From the NCBI GenBank assembly GCA_027577415.1, contig JANBQS010000664.1, forward strand, positions 1 to 13,843: a DNA stretch of 13,843 bases, in the 5' to 3' direction. This stretch comes from Coemansia sp. RSA 922 (Eukaryota > Kickxellomycota > Kickxellomycetes > Kickxellales > Kickxellaceae). Shown here piece by piece: positions 7,835 to 13,843 of this stretch. The notes below the pieces were generated by a model. That model was not told the DNA's origin, did no database searches, and was given only the letters and a program-made list of their open reading frames with translations. The first letter of the stretch is position 1. Each line of letters begins with the position of its first letter. Both the position numbers and the translations under genes were made by a program.

Positions 7835-8395
7835 ATGATTTTGACAACAATGCAACATACCTCCGTGCTACTGTCTCCGCCTACAGACATAGGCAAGATC
7901 TATGCAGTGAGGGATGTGGATAGAGGGGACAATGGCCAAGTGCTGCTATTGAGATGGAAGAGGCGTAGCGCTGGCCTGTGCTTGTCTGCACTTTTCTCCA
8001 TTCTACCCAGAATTCAACTCCGACACAATAGCTTTAAGCAAGCACTGATCACCACTGCAGTGGCTGCTGGAAGAAGAGTGGAGGGTGGTACTCTATACCT
8101 ACAGGCTGATAACAATGACATTTCAGGCCTCTGGGTGGGGGATAGGCGCACTGCATCACTTTTAGGAATAGTGAGCATGTAGCCTGGCCAATGCTTTTTT
8201 TCGCAGCTCACACGCGCAGCAGGGGCCATCCAATTTCAGAGTCCCCACTTTCTGGTACAACCCCGCCACTACATTTCACCCCTTCTGGGCAACATCCTTG
8301 ATGCCTCCAGCATTCGGTGGCGGCGGCCTAAAACCTTGTGCTCAGTAGCAGGTTTGAATGGCGGCCAAGCCTCCCTTCACAGGATGGCGCCATGA
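7835..8395 (+). CDS. Unrecognised open frame with one internal stop: candidate short-intron gene or gene remnant
   Basis: From the ATG at 7835 the frame runs 187 codons to TGA at 8393-8395 with one stop, TAG at 8180-8182. That stop lies inside a 36-bp GT-AG segment (8171-8206) of exactly 12 codons. If it is removed, the product is 174 residues and stays in frame. The ATG is the first after a weak TATA-like TTAAATATACA. The product matches no family I know; it has GGTLYLQADNNDISGLWVG near residues 90-108 and a second part with GAIQFQSPHFLVQPRHYI. Arginine codons lean to AGA/AGG more than in the neighbouring genes. The opposite strand also has open frames here (8014-8229), so strand and coding status are uncertain. 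It could be a small gene, a decayed gene, or non-coding sequence poor in stops. Confidence 0.22.
8171..8206 (+). other. Candidate 36-bp intron
   Basis: Donor-like GTGAGC, a run of seven T about 10 bp before the end, and CGCAG at the acceptor. Length is a multiple of three and it holds the only stop of the surrounding frame. It is far shorter than the three supported introns here (135-178 bp), and no good branch sequence is visible. Confidence 0.22.
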
Positions 8396-8823
8396 CCACG
8401 TACACCTTTCCAACAACAATGTAACTTCGCCCACTCCTCTTTTTTGTACACTTCTGCTCTCTTCTTTTCTTCTCATATTATTCTACTACTGGGAGAGATT
8501 TTTTTCCATTTGTTTCGCTTCGCACGCCTACATATTTTTTACTGACCCTTTTTTCTTTTGAACTAACGCCAAAAGTTTTTTCTTTTGTATTTCTGGCACG
8601 GGGATTTGGTGCATCTTGTGTGCTATCGCTGTTCTCATCGCTTTATATTTTATTTATAAACAGCCCTGGAAAAAAACGCACAGACCACCTTTTTCTTGTC
8701 TCTACACGTTTTGCATATCTCATCCTTCACGCTTTTTTTCATCTTCCGCTTAGAACTTGTATCTGTTATTTGGCACCAACACCCTTTATTACCGCTGATT
8801 GTGTACTATACCTTTGCCTCGTC
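8396..8823 (+). promoter_or_regulatory. T-rich promoter and ATG-free leader of the small zinc-finger ORF
   Basis: The plus strand is very T-rich with many pyrimidine runs. TATAAA stands at 8655-8660. From there to the ATG at 8824 (163 bp) there is no ATG on the plus strand, as in the leaders of the better supported genes. A hydrophobic open frame at 8358-8561 is explained by the T-richness. Confidence 0.45.
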
Positions 8824-8982
8824 ATGTGCAACAAGAATCACACTACCACTACCACCGCTTCTACGATGGCTGTCGTGCGCCCGTGCCATGCCGACTTGTC
8901 GTGCTCAATGTGCGGCTATATATGCAGCTCAACTGATGAGCTGTGGGAGCATATCCAGATATGCGACATTCTTACTTCGTGA
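8824..8982 (+). CDS. Small C2HC zinc-finger-like protein, 52 residues
   Basis: The frame starts at the first ATG after a TATA box and an ATG-free leader. After a Thr-rich stretch there is a second in-frame ATG at 8866 in a stronger context (A at -3, G at +4), giving 38 residues. The rest reads LSCSMCGYICSSTDELWEHI followed by QIC and a short tail. This fits C-x2-C-x12-H-x3-C, a C2HC variant of the classical C2H2 finger, with the Leu of DELWEHI where the finger's core hydrophobic residue belongs. There is also an extra Cys inside the loop. It may be a complete microprotein, the first exon of a longer spliced gene, or a regulatory upstream ORF in a long MPE1 leader. No homologue is recognised. 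Confidence 0.35.
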   Translation: MCNKNHTTTTTASTMAVVRPCHADLSCSMCGYICSSTDELWEHIQICDILTS

Positions 8983-9341
8983 ATCATAATCGCTGCATCA
9001 CTCACAAGACTGGGACTTTGGTGATCTTGAATCCACACCATCCAATCGTCCGTCCACGCACACATTTGTTATTTTTAAACCAAGACCCTTTATACAACCG
9101 TTCCGTATATCTATTCAAATAGACATTTACTCAATATTTGTCATCAAGGGGCATTAACCACTCACTCGTAAGTGTCGCCATGCGTTTCATTTCTGGACAC
9201 GTGCACCAAGGCTGGTAATCCCGATCAGGGTTGATCTGAAAACGCGGATTTTTGAGGGGGAGGGGGACTTTGCAAAAAGCTAAAAGACACGCGCCATGTG
9301 CACGCATACAACTCTCTCTCTTCTGTTCCGAAGAATATATC
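8983..9341 (+). other. Upstream region of the MPE1-like gene; no gene seen
   Basis: A mixed, moderately A/T-rich sequence with a G-rich block (GAGGGGGAGGGGGAC, 9254-9268), a CACGTG box at 9198-9203 and a CT-repeat near 9311-9320. The only short ORFs are trivial (ATG at 9180, 12 codons). A GTAAGT at 9169 has no convincing exon in front of it. Confidence 0.45.
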
Positions 9342-9597
9342 TATAAAATTCTTTTTTCCCCCTCATTCTATCTAGTAATCGCTGGCTACATTTACGTGTC
9401 TTGTCATAAAAAAAAATATAGTCGGCTTCACTTTATTTTTTATTGTGCATTCTAGAGGATTTAACTGGAGTGCCTCAGTTACATTTGTTGCTTAGGTAAT
9501 TGCTGATTTGCTCTGATCGACATTCCTCGTTTGTCATTCTCGGCACCCAGGCTAGTATCGACATATCCATTCTCCTCTCTTTGGAATTTTTGGCAAC
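9342..9597 (+). promoter_or_regulatory. TATA box and 5' leader of the MPE1-like gene
   Basis: TATAAAAT at 9342-9349 is followed by a C/T-rich stretch. No ATG occurs on the plus strand until the DWNN start at 9598 (CAACATGTC), so the start is the first AUG of the presumed transcript. A possible leader intron (AG|GTAATT at 9496 to CACCCAG at 9550) is weak. Confidence 0.55.
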
Positions 9598-12309
9598 ATG
9601 TCGCACATTCAGTACAAGTTCCGCTCTGCCAAGGACTACTCGACGACGATTTTCGATGGTCTTTCGATATCAGTTGCCGATCTCAAGCAAGAGATCCTAC
9701 GCGAGCAAAAGCTTGACCCTGAAGAGTACACCTTGGTCATTACCAACGAGCAGACTAACGAAGGTAAGTACTGGCGGCTCTAAAAATGAACGCCAGAATG
9801 TTATACTGTCTTTTTTCTACAAATATCACGCTGTGTTTTTTTTTGTGTACGATATATATATTTTTAAATCATATACCGAGCCTTGTAATAAAGATGCTAA
9901 TATTTTTTGGCCATGGTAACTTTACGCCAAGCAAATGTAGACTATGTCCATGATCTGACTCTTATTCCCAAGAACACGACGGTTTTGGTTCGCCGCGCGC
10001 CGTATACTGGACCAAGGGCACCACGCATGGTGAATGGTGGCAACAACCAGCAGCGGACCGCGGGATATTCTGCTCCTCCATTTGCCAGTGGCACTGGTGC
10101 AGTCGCTACAGGCGCTGGTGGCCATGGTGGTTTTCAGCGCGGGCACGGTGTGCAATCCAACGCCCCCGCGAGCCAGTACGGGTATCGTGGACCCCAAGGC
10201 GGTGGAATATCCTCTGCTAGGAACAACATGCCAGACCCCAGTGCTGAAGCAGACGCTGGCTTTGGTGGTAATGCCACGGACAGTGTCGAGGACGCGGGCA
10301 TTGCGGCCATGTTTGAGCAGAGCAACGAGCAGTGGATGCACCAGCAGTCGATTATGGAGATGCAGCGGCCCGTGTACCATGGTCGTCCTGGTGGACCCAG
10401 GCCGAGGCCATATCAGATGCGGCCCGAAAACCAAGGCCCGCCTCCGGCGCACTACATATGTCATCGGTGCGGCAAGCCTGGACACTGGATCTACAGCTGT
10501 CCCTCGCTAGGCCAGCCTGGCGATGGAACGGGAAAGCCTGCCGCTCATCGCGTCAAGCGCACCACGGGCATTCCAAAGGCATTTCTGCAAAAGGTCGACA
10601 ACATTGAGGATGTTGGCAATGCGCTAGTGACTACTGATGGCACTCTGGTAGTGGCGACGGCTAATGAGGCGGCGTGGAATAGGGCGCAAAAGATGTCGCG
10701 CAACGTCATTGCCACCGACGACCTGATTGACCCAAGTTTGATTCCCAATTCGATCAAGTGTAATATTTGCCATCGAATTGCTCGCGACGCTGTGACTACG
10801 CCGTGCTGCAAGACAGTGTTTTGCTCGGCGTGTATTGAGCGCGAGCTTCTAGAGCCAGGCAACATGCACTTTACGTGCCCGGCGTGTCATGCCAAGGACA
10901 CTGTACCTGATCAGCTAGAGACTGCTGGCGAGACGCGTAGCAAAGTCGACGAGTTTCTGCGCGACTACTCAGCTAAACAGCACCAGGTCGAGGAAGAACG
11001 AGAGCGCGCGGCCAGAGATGCCGCCGCGGCTGCTGCTGCTACCGGCAGCGGAAGTAGTGGCGTCAGTACCTTTAACGGAGCGCCTGCCGTCATGGCAACC
11101 ACAGGCATCAATGTCAACACTGCTCGGCCGCCGTCGCAACCCCAAGCTCAGACCCAGCCGCGCCCTCCTCCTCCTCGGCAGCAGCAGCAGCAGCAGCACT
11201 TTGGAATGTTGCCTGGGATGCTGATGGGGATGGGTGGCGGATATCCAGGCATGGGGGCTATGCCCATGGGGATGGGTCAAATACCGCCATTCATGCCACC
11301 AGGAATGATGATGCAATCAAGCATGATGCCTCCTGCGGGAATGATGCCTCCTGCAGGCATGGTGCCGCCCCAGCTGCCTGGGTTGTCGGCGAGTGGGCAG
11401 TGGAACAATAGCATGGCTCCGTCCGCAGGCGCAATAAGCGGAGTGTCTCCCGCAACTAGCGCTCTGTCTCAGCCTCAGCTTCAACCTCCATCCGAAATGC
11501 AGTCGGTTCGGCCTCCTCCACGCTCGCCTTCTCGCGGGAGGTCAAGGCATTATCGCAGCCGTAGCCGCAGCCGCAGCTCTAGCCATGGCCACAGAGGCCA
11601 CAGGTCGAGTCGCAGGAGATCGCCAAAACCCTTGCATGGTGCAAGGCCAAGGAGTAGACTATCCTCAATTGATAATAGAGATGATGAGATGCGTGATGCC
11701 AAAGGTGGGAGTACAGAGTACGTGGCGCCACCCATGGACATTGACATTGACATTGTCCGGCATGCCAGTGGTGACAGACGGCGGGCCAGAGACGACGTTG
11801 AGGCCAGAGACGATGGTCTAGCCCGCAGGGATCGGCGGCATGAAAGCGGTGCCGACAATGGCAGACATGGCAGCAGCAGTGGCCGGTATCGTAGCCACGA
11901 GCGTGAGCCAGAGCGGGATCGTGAGCAGCGTCGGGGGCATGGGCGTGGACGTGATGGTGCGTCGCAGCGCGAAGGCAAGGAAGGAGGAGCTTCACGAAGC
12001 CGCAACAGACGTGATGAGCGAAGCAGAAGCCCAACGCACACGCGCGCAACTCGTGATAGTGGCCGAAGGAACGGCGGCGAGCACGAGTCGGGAGTCAGGC
12101 AACTGTCGATTCGCGGCCAGTCTGCTGTTGCCGCTGCGGCTGCTACAATTGACCGGCCAGAAAGTGGAAAAGCGCGCAACATTCTCGACCGAATTCGCGA
12201 CGACCGCCCGATGTCATATGGCGGTGATGACTATGGAGCATTGAGATCAGGCGAAAGAGGCGATGTTAACGGCAGGAGGCGGGGCGGCGGCGGCAGCAGA
12301 CGGCGCTAA
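9598..12309 (+). CDS. MPE1: MPE1/RBBP6 homologue: DWNN-zinc knuckle-RING subunit of the cleavage and polyadenylation factor
   Basis: Two exons, 9598-9763 and 9941-12309, give 844 residues. The N-terminal DWNN ubiquitin-like domain (1-77) reads MSHIQYKFRS, FDGLSISVADLKQEI, then LIPKNTTVLVRR, and is split by the intron at E55/D56. A CCHC zinc knuckle follows at C229-x2-C232-x4-H237-x4-C242. The RBBP6-type RING is at 329-371: C329/C332, the CC pair 344-345, C350, C353, C368, C371. Behind it come a helical segment, a polyQ run, a Met/Pro/Gly-rich region (about 485-545), an RS-rich block starting near 583, and an Arg/Asp/Glu/Gly-rich tail ending in GGGGSRRR. In yeast Mpe1 (about 440 residues) helps poly(A)-signal recognition and activates the Ysh1 endonuclease. 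The long RS-rich tail resembles animal RBBP6 more than yeast Mpe1. A nuclear site is expected. Confidence 0.93.
9764..9940 (+). other. Intron of the MPE1-like gene
   Basis: The donor GAAG|GTAAGT and the acceptor AATGTAG|AC give a phase-1 junction that restores the conserved DWNN sequence TNEQTNEDYVHDLTLIPKN. The branch-like GCTAAT is near 9896. Length is 177 bp. Exon 2 is open upstream of the acceptor, so an automatic call that starts at 9913 would lose the DWNN domain. Confidence 0.92.
11179..11196 (+). repeat. (CAG)6 tract coding polyglutamine in MPE1
   Basis: Six pure CAG codons preceded by a Pro-rich run and followed by CAC. A likely length-variable microsatellite. Confidence 0.9.
11323..11358 (+). 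repeat. Tandem 18-bp repeat coding MMPPAG in MPE1
   Basis: Two copies of ATGATGCCTCCTGCNGGN stand head to tail, differing at two third positions. A third, degenerate copy (MVPPQL) follows. They lie in the Met/Pro-rich linker after the RING. Confidence 0.85.
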
Positions 12310-12541
12310 GCCTGCATGGACGCAAAAGGGGCTACATGCAGTATGCGCATTTCTATATCACGTCGCGAGCAACATGAACACACTCCTCCTCCTCCCCCGC
12401 AATCATCTGTTTTGAGCACAAAGATGCGACCGACTGAACATCCGGCAGGACACGTCGTGGTTTGCCGTCGGAAAGAAAAAAAGAATTTAATTTAAGGCAC
12501 AGCTCTCAGGCATGTTTTTCTATTATTATTTGCAAATAAAA
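12310..12541 (+). terminator. MPE1 3' untranslated region with AATAAA poly(A) signal
   Basis: AATAAA at 12535-12540 follows a T-rich stretch, 226 bp after the stop codon. A-rich and AATTTAATTTAA elements near 12475-12495 may act as upstream efficiency elements. Nothing coding is seen. Confidence 0.6.
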
Positions 12542-12859
12542 TTATTTGAGATGAAATCCATATATGAAGACATTAGGAAAGATCACCTCTGTGTTTGGCT
12601 GAAATGAAGGCATGGAGTGGGTGTTTAGGATAGTGCCAGCCGGAAAGCATTTGCGGATCTCTTGGGCTGCTTGTTTCTGCTCCTGCTGCTTCTGCTTCTC
12701 GCAGCATATCCCTTTTTGGAGCTCAGCTGACGCCAGCATCAGCCATGACGGACAACTCATGTGCTCGCACAGATGTTTGAATGTATTCCCAGCATCGCCT
12801 CGCAAGGCATCATAATCGCAGGCAACCAGCAACTCGGCCAGACAGCCAGATATCACTCT
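12542..12859 (-). CDS. Unrecognised minus-strand open frame, possibly a terminal exon
   Basis: The frame is open for 106 codons from 12859 to TAA at 12542-12544. It has no ATG at its upstream end. Just upstream on the same strand stands an acceptor-like sequence: a T10 run, CTTCGG and ATATCAG at 12860, with ATGAC as possible branch site, so it might be a last exon. The product has LAELLVACDYDALRGDAGNT, a Gln/Lys helix (QKQQEQKQAAQEI) and several Cys, with no family recognised. No upstream exon with a matching phase-0 donor could be found. An internal ATG would give 72 residues (MSCPSWLML...). The stop sits directly beyond the MPE1 poly(A) signal, as convergent genes would. The opposite frame (12612-12815) is equally open. 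Confidence 0.22.
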   Translation of the reverse strand, partial: RVISGCLAELLVACDYDALRGDAGNTFKHLCEHMSCPSWLMLASAELQKGICCEKQKQQEQKQAAQEIRKCFPAGTILNTHSMPSFQPNTEVIFPNVFIYGFHLK

Positions 12860-12988
12860 CTGATATCATGATGTGTTGACCGAAGAAAAAAAAAATGCAA
12901 GTCATGTTGCAAAAGGAAAAGCAACTGCGTGCAGATAAGCACGTATGCCCTTCGTAGTCGCCACAGAAAACGAAAGACGCGGCGAGTA

Positions 12989-12996
12989 GATAAAAG
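12989..12996 (+). promoter_or_regulatory. TATA-like element GATAAAAG
   Basis: It stands about 25-30 bp before a strongly pyrimidine-rich stretch (13020-13075, CTCTTCCTCTCATCC and similar), the arrangement seen at other promoters in this window. Confidence 0.35.
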
Positions 12997-13259
12997 GGTC
13001 TGAGGATACGGCCTCAAACACCTCTTCCTCTCATCCTTGCTTATCTCCATTCTCTTTTTTTCTCTTCAAAATCTTGCCGCTGCTGCTTCTGCTCCTGTCC
13101 CGGCGTGCTGCTCGCGAGCTGTGCATCTCTTGTCAAGTGGTCACCTACTTCCGAGTTTTCCCATCCACCATATTCAGCTAGCGACTCTCTCCTCTTACTG
13201 CTTAGGAGTGGGAACGCCCTATCTCGCCACCGCAACCTTCCGACGTCATACTTACTTGC

Positions 13260-13307
13260 ATGTGCCGAAGGGGGCTCACATCACATTGCTCAGCCGCCCC
13301 TGCCTGA
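13260..13307 (+). other. Short upstream ORF, 15 codons
   Basis: The only plus-strand ATG of the right-hand leader region opens MCRRGLTSHCSAAPA and a stop. If the transcript starts near 13020, this would be the only upstream ORF a scanning ribosome meets. Its context (G at -3: TTGCATGT has T/G/C before it) is not strong. Confidence 0.25.
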
Positions 13308-13446
13308 AACCTTTTTTTTTTCTTCCCACTTTAATATCTTTGTCCAGTCTTTTTTGGGTCGCGTTTCTGTAGTATCGCCATCTGTCTTTTTTTTTTTTGC
13401 TTCCTACTATTGCTAGCCAGCATCCTTCCTTGATTGTCTCTCCTTC

Positions 13447-13490
13447 CTGACTTTTCCTCTTCTTTTTTTTTTTTTTTTTTAATATTCCAG
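13447..13490 (+). other. Candidate 3' splice site of a leader intron
   Basis: CTGAC (13447-13451) as branch site, a C/T stretch, T18, and AATATTCCAG ending at 13490 form a strong acceptor pattern on the plus strand. No good donor (GTAAGT, GTATGT or GTGAGT) is visible upstream within 400 bp, so the intron is not defined. Confidence 0.25.
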
Positions 13491-13734
13491 CGTGAATTTG
13501 TATTTCATATTCTTCTTGCTACTCGCATACCGGAAGACTACACCGACGACAACATATCCCACCACTCCCCACTACTGTTGGCCTGTGTGTTACCACGATA
13601 GTCCCAAGTCCGCAAGTGATTGTCCACGTTATTGCCTATTTGGAAGGGCACGCCTTTTCATCCATCGTCTCTGGAGCTCAATACCAAGCATCTCACATCG
13701 CACATCCCTTTCCTCGCTCTCGGATATCGCCAGC

Positions 13735-13742
13735 TATAAAAG
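13735..13742 (+). promoter_or_regulatory. TATA box TATAAAAG
   Basis: A canonical TATA element about 100 bp from the right edge, followed by C/T-rich sequence with CATTC and CTTCATTTC motifs and no ATG to the end. It probably drives a plus-strand gene outside the window. Confidence 0.55.
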
Positions 13743-13843
13743 TACATCATTCAGGACGCTCCTTCATTTCTTGACCAGTTCCAGTGCTATTCTCTTCCAC
13801 TCTTATCGCTTGTATCCTGTTGTCTGTGGACGGGCATACATCC

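Larger units (their letters stand above)
13000..13843 (+). promoter_or_regulatory. Pyrimidine-rich, ATG-depleted region: promoter and/or long 5' leader of a gene beyond the right edge
   Basis: By hand count the plus strand has one ATG (13260) and about 24 CAT, that is, ATG is missing on one strand only. C/T runs are frequent, including T18 at 13463-13480. No open frame on either strand is credible. Two TATA-like elements (12989 and 13735) suggest alternative plus-strand starts. The start codon must lie beyond the window or in a downstream exon. Confidence 0.5.

Noticed and set aside
7602..7850. Minus-strand frame of 82 codons with a hydrophobic stretch and a basic end
   Set aside because: It has no methionine codon. 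An upstream exon ATG at 7891 with a GTATGT donor at 7860 exists, but no acceptor joins the two in phase without stops.
7855..7890. Possible RPB10-like start on the minus strand (peptide with MLPIRCCGHV)
   Set aside because: The spacing of the Cys motif is wrong and none of the rest of RPB10 follows on the strand.
8358..8561. Plus-strand hydrophobic ORF of 67 codons
   Set aside because: The apparent membrane segment comes from T-rich promoter-like DNA; it overlaps the end of another frame and has no family features.
11550..12182. Long minus-strand ORF opposite the MPE1 tail
   Set aside because: It is the mirror of Arg/Ser-rich codons in the MPE1 gene; Leu/Arg/Ser-only composition is typical of such shadows.
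13041..13416. Plus-strand ORFs of 103 and 111 codons
   Set aside because: They begin with non-ATG codons, overlap each other in different frames and arise from C/T-rich sequence.
1..13843. tRNA, rRNA, CRISPR array, IS element or transposon
   Set aside because: A reading by eye for tRNA B-box sequences, spaced direct repeats and transposase motifs found none. A covariance-model search (Rfam, tRNAscan) would be needed to exclude small RNAs.

Overview
The window looks like nuclear DNA of a compact-genome fungus, probably an early-diverging (non-Dikarya) lineage such as Kickxellomycotina; the lineage call is a low-confidence inference. The eukaryotic evidence is direct: GT-AG introns of 135-178 bp, TATA boxes followed by pyrimidine-rich, ATG-free leaders, an AATAAA signal, and protein families found only in eukaryotes. 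I see no prokaryotic operon, CRISPR array, tRNA, rRNA or recognisable mobile element.

Layout. The left part carries three minus-strand genes in tandem. First is the N-terminal part of an ALKBH7-like mitochondrial dioxygenase that runs off the left edge (1-401). Next is a three-exon SIZ/PIAS-type SUMO E3 ligase (536-3497). Its SAP domain lies in a separate exon upstream of the large reading frame. Third is a BUD22/SRFBP1-family ribosome-biogenesis protein (3718-5268). The BUD22 gene is divergent from, and shares a 217-bp promoter with, a plus-strand NudC-domain-containing protein 1 (NUDCD1) homologue (5486-7456). A two-exon MPE1/RBBP6 homologue (9598-12309) fills the right half. It has DWNN, CCHC zinc knuckle and RING domains plus a long Pro/Met- and RS-rich tail, and is the cleavage/polyadenylation factor subunit.

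Two stretches are not explained by known families. Between NUDCD1 and MPE1 (7457-9597) there is a 187-codon plus-strand frame with a single stop. That stop falls inside a 36-bp GT-AG segment of exactly 12 codons. Further on there is a 52-codon C2HC zinc-finger-like ORF behind a TATA box and an ATG-free leader. Right of MPE1 (12542-13843) there is a weak minus-strand exon candidate. After it come about 840 bp whose plus strand has one ATG against about 24 CAT, which looks like a long 5' leader or promoter region of a plus-strand gene starting beyond the window.

The recognised genes are housekeeping functions: SUMO conjugation, 18S rRNA maturation, Hsp90-type co-chaperone function, mRNA 3' end processing and mitochondrial oxidation. 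I see no evidence that they form a pathway or a gene cluster, and no convincing novel multi-gene system. The most useful points for follow-up are the corrected gene models and the two unexplained stretches.
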